From NCBI RefSeq assembly GCF_000455485.1, contig NZ_CBQR020000153.1, forward strand, positions 1 through 64,000: a DNA stretch of 64,000 nucleotides, read 5' to 3'. Below are positions 24,812-35,458 of this stretch, piece after piece. The stretch is from Gorillibacterium massiliense (GTDB lineage: Bacteria > Bacillota > Bacilli > Paenibacillales > NBRC-103111). Position 1 is the stretch's first letter; every line of letters starts with the position of its first letter. The notes under the pieces are model-generated. The model searched no databases. It saw nothing but the letters and a program-made list of their open reading frames with translations, and had not been told where the DNA came from. The position numbers and the translations under genes are program-made.

Positions 24812-25598
24812 CGGCTACCACACTCTCTTCCTGAGCGGCTTTGTTCTTCACATGGAGGAAGGAAGACAGTTTTTTCTTGATCAATTGCGGGTTTTCCCCA
24901 GCTTGGAGGGCCAGAATGCCTTCCAGCATCAGTTCGCGCTCATTCATCAGTTCGCTGCTGCGGATTTTGATTTTGTTGGCGATCGGCAAATAGATAACGT
25001 TGGCGCTGGCGACACCATACAAGGTCGCGGCGAAGGCAACGGCGATTTTCGGTCCGAGACTGTTCGGATCCTCCAAATTGCCCAGTACGTGAATGAGTCC
25101 GAGCACCGTACCGATAATACCCATGGTGGGCGCATAGCCGCCGGCGGATTCGAATATTTTCGCGTAGCCTTCGTGTTCATGCTCCAAGGCGTCCATTTCC
25201 AGCTCGAGGATTTGCCGGGTCAGCTCCGGATCGGTACCGTCGACAACCATCATCAGTCCTTCTTTGAGGAAAGGATTCGGGTTGTCTTGGGCGCGCTGCT
25301 CCAGAGCGAGAACGCCTTCCCGCCGGGCGATGGTGGCCATTTCAACGATTTCGTCGATGGCTTGCTGGGGGTTGTGCTTTTGCTCGATGAAGGCCATCCG
25401 AAGTGCACTCGGAATTTGCTTCAGTTTGGATAGCGGGAAGCTCACGATAACAGCGCCAAAGGTGCCGCCGAAGACGATGATCGCCGCCGTATAGATCATG
25501 AGGGCGCCCATATCCCCGCCTTCCAGCATAAAACCGCCAAGGAGTGACAATAATCCGAGTATAAGGCCTATAATTGTTGAGATATCCACTAAATCCAC
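24795..25598 (-). CDS. motA: Flagellar stator protein MotA
   Basis: 267 aa, full length. Four membrane helices (about 4-24, 32-52, 150-170, 183-203) with the large cytoplasmic loop between helices 2 and 3 (IEQKHNPQQAIDEIVEMATIARREG), and the typical ESAGGYAPTMGIIGTVLGLIHVL and GVASANVIYLPIANKIK. Forms the rotating MotA5MotB2 stator. The pair stands alone, away from a flagellar cluster, behind a SigD-type promoter. Confidence 0.95.
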   Translation of the reverse strand: MDLVDISTIIGLILGLLSLLGGFMLEGGDMGALMIYTAAIIVFGGTFGAVIVSFPLSKLKQIPSALRMAFIEQKHNPQQAIDEIVEMATIARREGVLALEQRAQDNPNPFLKEGLMMVVDGTDPELTRQILELEMDALEHEHEGYAKIFESAGGYAPTMGIIGTVLGLIHVLGNLEDPNSLGPKIAVAFAATLYGVASANVIYLPIANKIKIRSSELMNERELMLEGILALQAGENPQLIKKKLSSFLHVKNKAAQEESVVADVQES

Positions 25599-25651
25599 GC
25601 TCCGTCCGACTAGTTGGGTTCCGTTTGTTCGTTATTGCACTCGGTCACCGA

Positions 25652-25681
25652 TTGCAACCGAAAAGGGAAATAAGGTATAAT
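25652..25681 (+). promoter_or_regulatory. Probable sigma-A promoter of uvrB
   Basis: TTGCAA (25652-25657), 18 nt, TATAAT (25676-25681), about 209 nt of leader before uvrB. No LexA-type box (CGAAC-N4-GTTCG) is evident around it. Confidence 0.5.
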
Positions 25682-25743
25682 ATATCGAACACATATTCCT
25701 ATTTTCCTGCGGTTTTTACCGATTCCGAACCTCGCTAGCCTTT

Positions 25744-25771
25744 TTATCGGAATTTTATTAATAAAACTTTA
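25744..25771 (-). promoter_or_regulatory. Probable SigD (flagellar sigma) promoter of motAB
   Basis: On the minus strand TAAA (25771-25768), 16 nt, TCCGATAA (25751-25744), close to the SigD consensus TAAA-N15-GCCGATAT. About 140 nt before motA; its transcript crosses the uvrB promoter in antisense. Confidence 0.55.
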
Positions 25772-25896
25772 GAGGCATCGTCCGTATTTAACATGCAGCC
25801 GCTCGGGCACGCCAGCAAACGCATGAAGAAGCGGCGCTGCCGCCTGATTGCTAGCCTTCGTTCGAGAAGGTCATTTCAGAATGAGGAGGGGATTTC

Positions 25897-27897
25897 ATGA
25901 GCGATCTCAGGATCAGCGACAAAAAATTCCAATTGGTATCGGAATTTTCTCCTCAAGGAGACCAGCCCCAAGCCGTAGAAAGCTTGTTGGAAGGCTTGCA
26001 GGCGGGAAAGAAGCATCAGACACTGCTGGGTGCCACCGGTACCGGCAAAACCTTCACCATCGCCAATACCATCGCGAAAATCAACCGACCGACCTTGGTT
26101 ATCGCCCATAACAAGACGTTGGCGGCGCAGTTGACCAGCGAGTTCAAGGATTTTTTTCCGGAAAATGCGGTGGAGTACTTCGTCAGCTACTACGATTACT
26201 ATCAGCCCGAAGCGTATATCCCCTCCTCAGACACCTTCATCGAAAAAGATTCCAGCATCAACGAAGAAATCGATAAGCTGCGGCACTCGGCTACCAGCTC
26301 GCTGTTCGAGCGCCGGGACGTCATCGTCGTCGCTAGCGTTTCCTGCATCTACGGCCTCGGTTCTCCAATGGAGTACCGGGATTTATCCATGTCTTTGCGG
26401 GTCGGGATGGAGAAGTCGCGCAACGAGCTTTTGCACCGGCTTGTCGATATTCAATATGAACGCAACGATATCAACTTCGTGCGCGGCACTTTCCGGGTTC
26501 GGGGGGATGTGATCGAGATTTTCCCGGCATCCCGAAGTGAGCACGCGGTGCGGGTGGAACTGTTCGGAGACGAGATTGAAAGAATCACGGAAATCGATAC
26601 GCTGACGGGAGAAATTCTCGGAGAGCGGGAGCATATTGCGATTTTCCCTGCATCTCACTTTGTCACCCATGAAGATTCATTGAAACGGGCTATCGTCGAT
26701 ATCGAACGAGAGCTGGAAGAAAGACTCGCCGAACTGCGAGGATTAGGCAAGCTGCTGGAAGCCCAGCGTTTGGAGCAGCGGACACGCTACGATATTGAGA
26801 TGATGCTGGAGGTGGGCTTTTGCTCCGGTATCGAGAACTACTCCGGCCCGCTGACCTTCCGTCAGAGGGGAGCGACTCCATATACGCTGTTCGATTACTT
26901 CCCGGACGACATGCTCATCGTCGTGGACGAATCCCACGTCACGCTACCGCAGATCCGCGGCATGTATAACGGCGACCGCGCGCGCAAGGAAGTGCTGGTG
27001 GAGCACGGTTTCCGTCTTCCTTCGGCACTGGACAACCGGCCGCTGCGTTTCGAAGAGTTCGAAAAGAAGATCAATCAGATCATTTACGTATCGGCGACGC
27101 CGGGACCTTTTGAAATCGAGCATTGTCCGGTGATGATCGAGCAAATCATTCGGCCGACGGGTCTTTTGGACCCGCTCATCGAAGTGCGGAAGACGAAGGG
27201 GCAGATCGACGATCTCATCGGCGAGATTAACGACCGAGTGGCCAAGGACGAGCGGGTGCTGGTGACGACGCTGACGAAGAAGATGGCGGAAGATTTGACC
27301 GATTACTTCAAGGAAGTCGGCATCAAGGTTCGGTACCTCCACTCGGATATCAAAACCTTGGAACGGATGAGTATTCTCCGTGAGCTGCGGCTCGGGACCT
27401 TTCACGTACTAGTGGGGATTAACCTGCTGCGGGAAGGCCTGGACTTGCCCGAGGTGTCCCTGGTGGCGATCCTTGACGCGGACAAAGAAGGCTTCCTGCG
27501 GGCGGAGCGCTCGTTGATTCAAACCATCGGACGGGCGGCGCGGAACTCAGAGGGTAAGGTTATCATGTATGCCGATAAAATGACCGACTCTATGGACAAG
27601 GCGATCCGCGAAACGGAACGCCGCCGCAGCATCCAGATCAAATACAACGAGGATCACGGCATTACTCCGACGACGATCCAGAAGAAGGTCCGCGATGTCA
27701 TCGAAGCCACGAAGGTGGCGGAGCAAAAGGCGGATTACCTGGCCGGCGTCAAGGAATCTGGCAAGTTGTCCAAGCGCGATCGGATGTCGGTTATCGAACG
27801 GTTGGAGAAGGAGATGAAGGACGCCGCCAAAAACCTGCAGTTTGAGCGGGCTGCCGAGCTTCGCGATGCGATTATGGAATTGAAATCGATGGATTGA
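25897..27897 (+). CDS. uvrB: Excinuclease ABC subunit UvrB
   Basis: 666 aa, full length. Helicase motif [12 protein letters not shown] (about residue 45), the beta-hairpin region [29 protein letters not shown]-type motif [13 protein letters not shown], motif [11 protein letters not shown], and the C-terminal UVR domain ([25 protein letters not shown]) for UvrC contact. It verifies lesions delivered by UvrA in nucleotide excision repair. ATG 25897 follows GAGGAGGGG. uvrA follows after 59 nt. Confidence 0.98.
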   Translation: MSDLRISDKKFQLVSEFSPQGDQPQAVESLLEGLQAGKKHQTLLGATGTGKTFTIANTIAKINRPTLVIAHNKTLAAQLTSEFKDFFPENAVEYFVSYYDYYQPEAYIPSSDTFIEKDSSINEEIDKLRHSATSSLFERRDVIVVASVSCIYGLGSPMEYRDLSMSLRVGMEKSRNELLHRLVDIQYERNDINFVRGTFRVRGDVIEIFPASRSEHAVRVELFGDEIERITEIDTLTGEILGEREHIAIFPASHFVTHEDSLKRAIVDIERELEERLAELRGLGKLLEAQRLEQRTRYDIEMMLEVGFCSGIENYSGPLTFRQRGATPYTLFDYFPDDMLIVVDESHVTLPQIRGMYNGDRARKEVLVEHGFRLPSALDNRPLRFEEFEKKINQIIYVSATPGPFEIEHCPVMIEQIIRPTGLLDPLIEVRKTKGQIDDLIGEINDRVAKDERVLVTTLTKKMAEDLTDYFKEVGIKVRYLHSDIKTLERMSILRELRLGTFHVLVGINLLREGLDLPEVSLVAILDADKEGFLRAERSLIQTIGRAARNSEGKVIMYADKMTDSMDKAIRETERRRSIQIKYNEDHGITPTTIQKKVRDVIEATKVAEQKADYLAGVKESGKLSKRDRMSVIERLEKEMKDAAKNLQFERAAELRDAIMELKSMD

Positions 27898-27956
27898 TCT
27901 TTCGTTCAATTTATATAGAGTTGATTCAAGCGCAAAATCGGGAGGAGTGCCAAAGC

Positions 27957-30842
27957 GTGGCCATTGAAAACATCGTCATCAAAGGGGCGAGAGCCCACAA
28001 TCTGAAAAATATCGACGTCACCATTCCCCGGGACAAGTTCGTCGTCTTAACCGGTCTCAGCGGCTCGGGGAAATCGTCTCTTGCCTTCGACACCATCTAT
28101 GCGGAAGGACAGCGTCGTTACGTGGAATCCCTGTCCGCCTACGCCCGCCAGTTTCTCGGGCAGATGGACAAGCCGGACGTGGACTCCATCGAGGGGCTGT
28201 CTCCGGCTATCTCTATCGATCAGAAGACGACGAGCCGCAATCCCCGGTCCACCGTAGGCACGGTGACGGAAATCTATGATTACCTGCGGCTTTTGTACGC
28301 CCGTATCGGCCACCCGCACTGTCCGATTCACGGCATCGAAATCACCTCACAGACCGTTCAACAAATGGTGGACCGGCTGATGGAATATCCGGAGAAAACT
28401 AGGTTGCAGATCTTAGCGCCGCTTATTTCCGGCCGCAAAGGCGAGCATGCCAAGCTGTTCGATGAAATCCGCAAGCAAGGCTTCGTGCGCGTGCGGGTAG
28501 ACGGGGAGAATCGCGACCTGTCCGAGACTATCGAATTGGAAAAAAACAAAAAGCACACCATCGAGGTCGTCGTGGATCGAATTGTCATCAAGAGCGATGT
28601 CCATGCCCGGCTTGCCGATTCCTTGGAAACGGCGCTCAAGATGGGGGAAGGCAAAGTGCTGGTTGATGTGATGGAGCACGAAGAGCTCCTGTTCAGCCAA
28701 AACTTGGCTTGTCCGGAATGCGGCTTTAGCATGGACGAGCTTTCGCCGCGAATGTTTTCCTTCAACAGTCCTTTCGGGGCTTGTCCGGAATGCGACGGCC
28801 TGGGCAGCAAAATGATCGTCGATCCGGAGCTTCTTGCGCCGGACCGGTCGAAGACCATCGAGGACGGCGCCTTCGAAGCGTGGGCAGGCAGCACGTCTAA
28901 TTATTACCCGCAGTTTCTGGCGGCGGTTTGCCGCCATTACGGCATCCCGATGGATATTCCCGTATCGGAGATGCAGTCCGACCATTTGGACAAGATCATT
29001 TACGGAACCGGCGGGGAGCGAGTGCATTTCCGATATGAAAATGATTTTGGACAAGTCCGGGAAGCGATGGCTAGCTTTGAGGGCATCGTGAACAATCTGG
29101 AGCGCCGTTATCGGGATACTGCATCCGAAGGGATTCGCGAATTCATCGAAGGCTTCATGACCACCAAGCCCTGCGAGAAGTGCAAAGGCAAGCGGCTGAA
29201 GCCGGAGATTTTGGCGGTGACCGTGGGCGGAGAGAATATTGCTCATGTTACCGATTTGGCGGTGGGCGATGCCCAAGGCTTTTTTAACGGGCTGACGCTG
29301 ACGGAGCGGGAAAATTCCATCGCCCATCTGATCCTGAAGGAGATCTGCGAGCGTCTGGGCTTCCTGGTCAATGTCGGTCTCGACTATTTGACCATGAGTC
29401 GGGCGGCCGGCACTTTATCCGGGGGCGAAGCCCAACGGATTAGGCTGGCGACGCAGATTGGTTCGAGTTTGATGGGCGTTCTGTACATTTTGGACGAACC
29501 CAGCATCGGGCTGCACCAGCGGGACAACGACCGGTTGATCCAGACTTTGGCGCATATGCGGGATCTGGGCAATACGCTGATCGTTGTCGAGCACGATGAG
29601 GACACGATGCTCGCCGCCGACTACATCGTCGATATCGGCCCGGGGGCCGGCATTCACGGAGGACAGGTGGTGGCCATTGGCACGCCCCAGGAGATCATGG
29701 ACAACCCGAACTCCTTGACTGGGCAATATTTGAGCGGTCGCAAGATTATCCCCGTGCCGGAAAACCGGCGCAGCCCCCGTGAGGAATGGCTGGAAATCCG
29801 CGGCGCTAAGGAAAACAACTTGAAGAATGTCAATGTGAAGATTCCTCTGGGTGTGTTCACCTGTGTTACGGGTGTTTCCGGTTCCGGGAAGAGTACATTG
29901 GTCAATGAGATTCTCTATAAATCCATGGCTCGGGATTTGAACCGGGCCAAGGTTCGTCCAGGCGCTCATAAGGAGATCCTCGGCTTGCAGCACGTCGAGA
30001 AGGTCATCGACATCGATCAATCGCCCATCGGCCGTACGCCGCGCTCTAACCCAGCTACGTATACCGGCGTGTTTGACGATATCCGCGATTTGTTCTCCAC
30101 CACCACCGAGGCGAAGATTCGTGGCTACAAGAAGGGCCGCTTCAGCTTTAATATCAAGGGTGGACGCTGCGAAGCCTGCCGCGGCGACGGTATCATCAAG
30201 ATTGAGATGCACTTCCTGCCGGACGTTTACGTCCCTTGCGAAGTGTGCAAGGGCAAGCGCTACAACCGGGAAACGCTGGAGGTCAAGTACAAGGGCAAGA
30301 ACATTGCCGAAGTGCTGGAGATGACCATCGAAGACGGCACCCACTTCTTTGAAAACATTCCGCGCATCCATCGCAAGCTGCAAACGCTCCTTGATGTCGG
30401 ATTAGGCTATATGACCCTCGGCCAGCCGGCGACGACCCTCTCCGGCGGAGAGGCCCAGCGGGTGAAGCTGGCGTCAGAGCTGTACCGGCGCAACACCGGC
30501 AAGTCCTTCTACATCCTCGACGAGCCCACCACCGGGCTGCACGTCGACGATATCGACCGGCTGCTGAACGTCTTGCACCGGCTGGTGGACAGCGGGGAGT
30601 CGGTGCTGGTCATCGAGCATAATCTCGATGTGATCAAAACGGCCGATTATTTGATCGACTTGGGCCCGGAGGGCGGTAACAAAGGCGGAACCATCATCGC
30701 CAGCGGTACGCCGGAGCAGATATGCAAGGCGCCTGCTTCTTATACCGGCAAATATCTGCTGCCGATTCTGGAAAGGGACCGTAAACGGACAGCTGAATTG
30801 CAGAAAACGGAAGCTTTAGCAGCCAGCAGCAGCAACGTGTAA
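27957..30842 (+). CDS. uvrA: Excinuclease ABC subunit UvrA
   Basis: 961 aa from GTG 27957, 9 nt after GGAGGAG; an open frame continues upstream to 27894 but lacks a site. Two ABC modules: Walker [10 protein letters not shown] (near residue 31) and GVSGSGKST (near residue 640); signatures LSGGEAQR twice; zinc-binding CPEC..CPEC in module 1 and CEAC..CEVC in module 2. It detects damaged DNA and loads UvrB. Strong terminator at the end. Confidence 0.98.
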   Translation: MAIENIVIKGARAHNLKNIDVTIPRDKFVVLTGLSGSGKSSLAFDTIYAEGQRRYVESLSAYARQFLGQMDKPDVDSIEGLSPAISIDQKTTSRNPRSTVGTVTEIYDYLRLLYARIGHPHCPIHGIEITSQTVQQMVDRLMEYPEKTRLQILAPLISGRKGEHAKLFDEIRKQGFVRVRVDGENRDLSETIELEKNKKHTIEVVVDRIVIKSDVHARLADSLETALKMGEGKVLVDVMEHEELLFSQNLACPECGFSMDELSPRMFSFNSPFGACPECDGLGSKMIVDPELLAPDRSKTIEDGAFEAWAGSTSNYYPQFLAAVCRHYGIPMDIPVSEMQSDHLDKIIYGTGGERVHFRYENDFGQVREAMASFEGIVNNLERRYRDTASEGIREFIEGFMTTKPCEKCKGKRLKPEILAVTVGGENIAHVTDLAVGDAQGFFNGLTLTERENSIAHLILKEICERLGFLVNVGLDYLTMSRAAGTLSGGEAQRIRLATQIGSSLMGVLYILDEPSIGLHQRDNDRLIQTLAHMRDLGNTLIVVEHDEDTMLAADYIVDIGPGAGIHGGQVVAIGTPQEIMDNPNSLTGQYLSGRKIIPVPENRRSPREEWLEIRGAKENNLKNVNVKIPLGVFTCVTGVSGSGKSTLVNEILYKSMARDLNRAKVRPGAHKEILGLQHVEKVIDIDQSPIGRTPRSNPATYTGVFDDIRDLFSTTTEAKIRGYKKGRFSFNIKGGRCEACRGDGIIKIEMHFLPDVYVPCEVCKGKRYNRETLEVKYKGKNIAEVLEMTIEDGTHFFENIPRIHRKLQTLLDVGLGYMTLGQPATTLSGGEAQRVKLASELYRRNTGKSFYILDEPTTGLHVDDIDRLLNVLHRLVDSGESVLVIEHNLDVIKTADYLIDLGPEGGNKGGTIIASGTPEQICKAPASYTGKYLLPILERDRKRTAELQKTEALAASSSNV

Positions 30843-30861
30843 GGTGGACCACAAACCGATG

Positions 30862-30908
30862 AAAGCACTCTTTTCTTCCTGTTTTGGGAGAAGAGAGTGC
30901 TTTTTTTT
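30862..30908 (+). terminator. Terminator of uvrBA
   Basis: Long stem AAGCACTCTTTTCTTCC / GGGAGAAGAGAGTGCTT with two wobble pairs, then eight T. Confidence 0.9.
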
Positions 30909-30917
30909 ACGGGCATA

Positions 30918-30946
30918 TTCAGCTTTTAGAAGGAGTCTGCTACTAT
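30918..30946 (+). promoter_or_regulatory. Weak candidate promoter of azlCD
   Basis: TTCAGC (30918-30923), 17 nt, TACTAT (30941-30946), 20 nt before the GTG start. Confidence 0.35.
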
Positions 30947-30965
30947 ATGAGCTAGGAATGGGATA

Positions 30966-31718
30966 GTGCGGAAGGAACCGGTGGAATCGTTGAAATCGAT
31001 GGATGTGCAGGGGACGGGCGAGCGCAGGCCGTTCGAAACCTTTTTACAAGGAGTAAAGGATTGCGTTCCGACCCTTCTCGGGTATTGGAGCATCGGGTTT
31101 GCCGCTGGGGTGGTGGAGCGGACCGCAGGCTTGAGCCTCGCGGAAATCGCCTTGCTGTGCTTGCTGCTCTATGCGGGCTCGGCGTAGTTCATTTTCGCTG
31201 GAATGATCACCGTCGATCACGGCGGAGCGGCGGTAGTCGCGACCATTTTCTTCGTGAATCTGCGCATGCTTTTATTGAGCGCGGCGTTGTCACCTTATTT
31301 CCGCCAGTTGACTCCGCTGAAAAATATGCTGATCGGCTTTCTACTGACGGATGAAACGTTCGGCGTCGCCTCGGGAATCACCCAAGGGCGAACAGCCATC
31401 AGCGAAAAATGGATGCACGGCCTGAATGTGACGGCCTATTTGAACTGGTTCGTCGCGAATCTGGTCGGGGCGGTCTTCGGCCAATGGATTTCCAATCCAG
31501 AGGCACTTGGGCTGGATTTCGCTCTGCCAGGGATGTTTATCGGCCTCTTGGTGCTGCAACTGGCGAGCCGCAAACAACTTCGTACCGATCTCATCGTCGC
31601 CGTGGCGACGGGAGCTGCTGTCGTTGGGCTAAGCTTTTTTGCAGGCTCGAGCATCGGCATCATTGCGGCAACGATTGTCGGGTCGACATTGGGGATGGTG
31701 ATCGATAAATGGAAGTAA
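30966..31718 (+). pseudogene. azlC: azlC-like branched-chain amino acid exporter subunit, interrupted by an in-frame TAG
   Basis: AzlC-family membrane protein of about 250 codons. The frame is intact except for TAG at 31185-31187, where the family motif GSAQF needs Gln (CAG): GSA-stop-FIFAGMI. Both halves are otherwise well conserved (LGYWSIGFAAGVV; NLRMLLLSAALSPYF; GFLLTDETFGVA; YLNWFVANLVGAVFG), so this is one C-to-T change and not long decay. Possibilities: a recent nonsense mutation, a sequencing error, or partial suppression. The second half has its own ATG (31203) but no good ribosome site. AzlC with AzlD exports branched-chain amino acids or analogues. Start GTG 30966 (AGGA 8-10 nt before). 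Confidence 0.8.
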
Positions 31719-32032
31719 GAATGTCGGTTTTCCTCCTGATCGCCGCTTCGGCTATCGTCACCATTCTCCCGCGGATCATTCCTTTGATGGTGCTGAGCCG
31801 GCTGCAGTTGCCGGACTGGCTGATGAAGTGGCTGAGCTATGTGCCGATATCTGTCATGGCGGCGCTGGTCGCTCAAGAAGTGCTGGTACCTGGTGGCTCA
31901 TTTTCACTGTTTCATAATGTGGAGTTGTGGGCGGCGCTTATTACCTTCTGGGTGGCTGCAAAGACACGCAGCCTTCTTGGCACAGTGATTGCCGGGGTTG
32001 TGATTGTGATGGTGTTACGCTTCATCGTGTAG
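31709..32032 (+). CDS. azlD: AzlD-family branched-chain amino acid transport subunit
   Basis: 107 aa, about three membrane helices, with the family's TILPRIIPLMVLSRLQLPDWLMKWLSYVP stretch and a C-terminal AAKTRSLLGTVIAGVV helix. It overlaps the end of azlC by 10 nt and would pair with it. Intact, although its partner carries a premature stop. Confidence 0.88.
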   Translation: MEVRMSVFLLIAASAIVTILPRIIPLMVLSRLQLPDWLMKWLSYVPISVMAALVAQEVLVPGGSFSLFHNVELWAALITFWVAAKTRSLLGTVIAGVVIVMVLRFIV

Positions 32033-32059
32033 CAGGGTACCGGAATGGTTCAATAGAGA

Positions 32060-32093
32060 ATGCAAGCGGCCCACCGCTTGCATTCTTTTTTTT
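32060..32093 (+). terminator. Terminator of azlCD
   Basis: TGCAAGCGG / CCGCTTGCA (32061-32069 with 32074-32082), loop CCCA, then TTCTTTTTTTT. Confidence 0.9.
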
Positions 32094-32300
32094 GTATAAC
32101 AATACCCCCAGTTCGACTGGGGTTCGGGAAAGCTTAAAGCGATGAGTAGAATATCTCTTGAAATTGATCATTGAAATTGATCATGAAGTGAATGCCGGTC
32201 TACCAACAGTACATATGAAATCTATGGAGATTAAAGGATGGATAAGAGTTGTCTCAATAAGTGCCATTAAACCGAGCAGGAAGCGAAGAGCGAGTGGATG

Positions 32301-32490
32301 AATACCTGCAAATATACCGTTATTGCTCTTCCCGTGAAAGGAGTTTTTGAAATACCTGCAAACTTACAGGTATTTCGAGCTCAAACTCTTCATTCATAAC
32401 CATGGGACAAAAATACCTGTACAATCACAGTTATTTCTGCTAACGGGCCAACATTGTTTGATTTTACTGCATTTTCGCAGCTATTCGCCA
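32301..32490. repeat. Four degenerate palindromic repeats in non-coding DNA
   Basis: Units begin at about 32301, 32351, 32412 and 32463 (50-61 bp apart). The second is a clean palindrome, AAATACCTG-N8-CAGGTATTT; the first (AATACCTGCAAATATACCGTTATT, partly lost), third (AATACCTGTACAATCACAGTTATT) and fourth (TTACTGCATTTTCGCAGCTATT) are decayed forms of it. Such ACCTG/CAGGT units resemble dispersed repeats I associate with Paenibacillus genomes. No gene between 32033 and 32744. Confidence 0.5.
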
Positions 32491-32569
32491 CAACGCTGTT
32501 CCAAGCCCCACGCAGGATCACGTCCACACGTAGGTAGGTATTCGAGAGTAGAGCGAGCTCATTGATCCG

Positions 32570-32744
32570 TTTACGGGGGAGTCAGTCAATAAGGGCAGGG
32601 GGTAGGTAACGTGACCCCTTTTGGGGCTACCCTGTGAACGTTCCGCGGTTGGCATTCAGTGCGCAATTGAGGCGCTGGCTTGCACCATGCCCTTATAGGG
32701 CTGGCGGAAGCCACCGGCTAAGCCTGCGGTTATGATTTACGGGG
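32570..32744. other. Non-coding stretch with short GC-rich hairpins
   Basis: Includes ACCCC-TTTT-GGGG (32617-32630) flanked by CAGGG..TAG / CTA..CCCTG, and a GCTGGCGG / CCACCGGC hairpin near 32700. It lies at the 3' side of the minus-strand lipoprotein gene. No T-run that would make a clear terminator; function unknown. Confidence 0.35.
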
Positions 32745-33707
32745 TTAATTCATTTCCTTAACCTCGTTCATAAACTCGTAATATGACAGCATCGTTTGCG
32801 CTAAATCGTTCCGATCTTTGGAGATGGACAACTCGATACCGCCGAACCAGGCGCCGCCTTCATGGCGTTCGTACGCTGTGCCTCTTGTCACGTAACCGTT
32901 GTTTTTGTTCTTGAGCTCATATTCGATCTCGTGCTCGCCAATCATTTTGTAGTTTAGATAAGATAAGGGGTCGCCGGGAAACGATTGATCTTCCGCCCAC
33001 TTGGAGAGCTTTGGGAAATAACTGCCGATACTCGAGATCGCACATCCCTGGCAGCCACCAGCCGTATCCATGGTCGATAATCCTTCGTGGTTGTCAACGG
33101 GGTTAACCAAGTTGATGCCGAAGGAACCGTTAGCGCCGACGGTTGCTCCACTCGCAATCCAATCTTTTGGCGCGATGATGAGCATCCCCTGACCACCATA
33201 ACCGAGATTCATCCAAAAAGCAGCGAGCTTGCCGGCTTGTTCCGCCGGGATGCGAAAAGCAACAGTTGGAAGAGGATCAGGCGGCGTGATCGAGGGTGGC
33301 GCATCACCTGAATCGGCACTATAGGTGGTTTCGACTCCGATCAGCGGTAATTGCACCGCATCTTTGTCTCCATCTGTCTGAAACGTGACAGTCCCCTTCT
33401 TGATGAGCCTTGGAAGGGGATTTCCGTTTTCGTCCAGAGCAGGAGACGGTAAAGCCTCTGCTGGCGTAGTGGCAGAAACAGACGGTCCGGCAGAAACAGC
33501 AGGGGAAGCTGGTGGCGATAACGATGGCTCCACTGAGGGTGATTCGACTGCGGTTGCGGTGCTGGTCACAGACGGCGCAGGGCTCGCCATCGGCGTGGAA
33601 ACCGTCCGTGTCGAAGGTTCTCCGCACGCCGAAAGCAATGCGAGTGCGATGAAGACAGCAGCGCTGATTGCTTTTTTTGAAGTTGAAGAGAATTTCGGCA
33701 AGGTCAT
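32745..33707 (-). CDS. Lipoprotein of unknown function, DUF4850-like
   Basis: 320 aa from ATG 33707, just after TTGGAGGT; an open frame extends upstream to 33755 without a site. Signal peptide with lipobox LLSAC (Cys about 28), a low-complexity Ser/Pro/Thr/Ala linker (about 32-90), then one compact domain (about 95-320) with AFWMNLGYGGQGMLIIAPKDW, ANGSFGINL and a GCQGCAISSIGSYFP cysteine pair. This resembles DUF4850 lipoproteins of Paenibacillus (from memory). It lies 49 nt behind the YesN-type gene on the same strand and could belong to that regulon or be co-transcribed. Function not known. Confidence 0.7.
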   Translation of the reverse strand: MTLPKFSSTSKKAISAAVFIALALLSACGEPSTRTVSTPMASPAPSVTSTATAVESPSVEPSLSPPASPAVSAGPSVSATTPAEALPSPALDENGNPLPRLIKKGTVTFQTDGDKDAVQLPLIGVETTYSADSGDAPPSITPPDPLPTVAFRIPAEQAGKLAAFWMNLGYGGQGMLIIAPKDWIASGATVGANGSFGINLVNPVDNHEGLSTMDTAGGCQGCAISSIGSYFPKLSKWAEDQSFPGDPLSYLNYKMIGEHEIEYELKNKNNGYVTRGTAYERHEGGAWFGGIELSISKDRNDLAQTMLSYYEFMNEVKEMN

Positions 33708-33756
33708 GGGAACCTCCAAATGGCGAAGTAATCGAACCTTTTCAGAGAACCACAAT

Positions 33757-35403
33757 TTACAGCGAATCCCGGTACTCTTGAGGCGTCAAGTTGAAGTTCT
33801 CTTTAAACAGCTTGATGAAATAACTGGTTTTCATATAGCCGAGTTTCTCGGCGATTTCATAGATTTTATCGCTGGTTTCTTTCAGTAGGTAGGCTGCCCG
33901 TTCCATTTTCATGCGGAAAAGATAATCGCTGATCCCTTCACCGGTTTCCACTTTGTAGACCTTGGACAGGTACGAGGGATTCAGGTGAACGTGGCTGGCG
34001 ATATTTTGCAGAGAGGCTTGACTCAAATTGGCGGATACGAATTCATGCACCTGCTTGATCACGACGTTGCGGGTATCCTTGACTTGGCTTTCCGTGTCCT
34101 GCCGCAACTGATCCAATAGCCGGAACGACCACTCTTTCAACTGTTGGGCGCTCTTAAAGCCGTTGTCGTACAGATGGCGTTCGTTTTCGCTATCCATAAA
34201 GCCGGACATCCACTTACCGCTCTTGTGAATGATATAGGACATGGCGCCGGCAATGACAAAGTAGGTTTCCAAAATATGCTCCTGGGTTTCAAACGCTTCC
34301 GCGCGCAGCTCATCGAATATGGTGTCGAGCTTTTCTTTGGCTGCGTTCCATTGACCGGCCTCTAGCAAGTGCAGCAGCGTTGGCGGCGCGTACAAAGCGG
34401 ACAGGGACTTGGCGCTGCCCGGATGGATATCGTCGGATACCGTCATCAGCAGTTCCTCTTCTCCACCTATGCGCAAACGGAAAGTCGATAAGGAAGAATC
34501 GTAAAGCTCGTCCAACTTTTCGGGGAAAATCGCCGCCGGCGACAGCAGTGCCGAAATGGTCCCGCGCAAATAATTTTTCACGTTGTGCTGAAGCTGCGTC
34601 GTTAAGTGCTCCATCGTCTTTCTTTGGTTTTGCAAGCTCTCCAAGTCCGCTAGACGGGTGTCACCGGATTCATCGGAACTGATCTTTGGCGTGAGCAGAA
34701 GCACCAGGTAATCGTGGGAATCTTTGCAATACCAGAGATGATAGCTTTCGGAAAAAATCTCTTCGGCAATATTGCAGATGGCATATTCATAGAGCGATAC
34801 GGACTTGCTGTCGAAGTGCGAAAAGGTCTCGTCCAACCGGATCAACAGCATGCAGTAAGGGGAGCCGATGGTAAAAGGGAGGTGGAACATCTCCAGCTTT
34901 TCTTCCAGCATATTGCTGGTCAAGCTGCGGCTGCGCAGCAGCTCCAGAAGCAAGTGTTCCCGTAAAGTGGGCATATTCGTGCGCAGGGAAAATTGCAGCC
35001 GCTGCAAGGAGCGAAATTCTTCGCCTTCCCGTTTCAGCTCGGCGATGGCTTTTTTGACGGATGCAATGATCTCATCGTCCTCAGCCGGCTTGAGCAGATA
35101 ATCGACGGCGTTTTGTTTAAGAGCTACTTTGGCGTATTCGAAATCGGCATAGCCCGACAGCAAAATGCACTTGATGTTGCGGTTGCGTTTGTGCAGCTCG
35201 CCGAGGAGTTCCAGGCCGGACATGCCAGGCATACGGATATCGGTAATGAGAATGTCGATGGCGTTCGCTTCGATAATTTCCAGCGCGTCATAAGCGGTGT
35301 AAGCTTTGTGGACGACGCTGATTTCGTGCTGCGCCCAAGGGATCATGCTGGCTAAATCGTCCGCCAGAAACATTTGGTCATCGACAATCAAAAGCTGGTA
35401 CAT
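33757..35403 (-). CDS. YesN-type response regulator (receiver plus AraC HTH)
   Basis: 548 aa. CheY-like receiver (1-120) with DDQMFLADD acidic pocket, phospho-acceptor Asp in ILITDIRMPGM (about 55) and Lys in LLKPAEDDE; a long middle region (about 130-430) of unknown fold; AraC-type double HTH at the C terminus (about 445-548: NLSQASLQNIASHVHLNPSYLSKVYK, EKLGYMKTSYFIKLFKENF). Partner of the kinase gene 55 nt upstream. Such pairs usually control the neighbouring sugar ABC transporter, here transcribed divergently from 37373. Confidence 0.9.
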   Translation of the reverse strand: MYQLLIVDDQMFLADDLASMIPWAQHEISVVHKAYTAYDALEIIEANAIDILITDIRMPGMSGLELLGELHKRNRNIKCILLSGYADFEYAKVALKQNAVDYLLKPAEDDEIIASVKKAIAELKREGEEFRSLQRLQFSLRTNMPTLREHLLLELLRSRSLTSNMLEEKLEMFHLPFTIGSPYCMLLIRLDETFSHFDSKSVSLYEYAICNIAEEIFSESYHLWYCKDSHDYLVLLLTPKISSDESGDTRLADLESLQNQRKTMEHLTTQLQHNVKNYLRGTISALLSPAAIFPEKLDELYDSSLSTFRLRIGGEEELLMTVSDDIHPGSAKSLSALYAPPTLLHLLEAGQWNAAKEKLDTIFDELRAEAFETQEHILETYFVIAGAMSYIIHKSGKWMSGFMDSENERHLYDNGFKSAQQLKEWSFRLLDQLRQDTESQVKDTRNVVIKQVHEFVSANLSQASLQNIASHVHLNPSYLSKVYKVETGEGISDYLFRMKMERAAYLLKETSDKIYEIAEKLGYMKTSYFIKLFKENFNLTPQEYRDSL

Positions 35404-35458
35404 GGTGATCTTCCTTCCTGTGTCTCTTGCACCTATTCTATCATTTTCCGCAAGTCGC

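Noticed and set aside
25640-25900. LexA box controlling uvrB
   Set aside because: No CGAAC-N4-GTTCG match found in the upstream region.
32301-32490. CRISPR array
   Set aside because: Units differ in sequence and spacing, are palindromic and decayed, and no cas genes are near.
32347-32565. 72-aa open frame in the repeat region
   Set aside because: Made of the palindromic repeats; no ribosome site and no protein-like composition.
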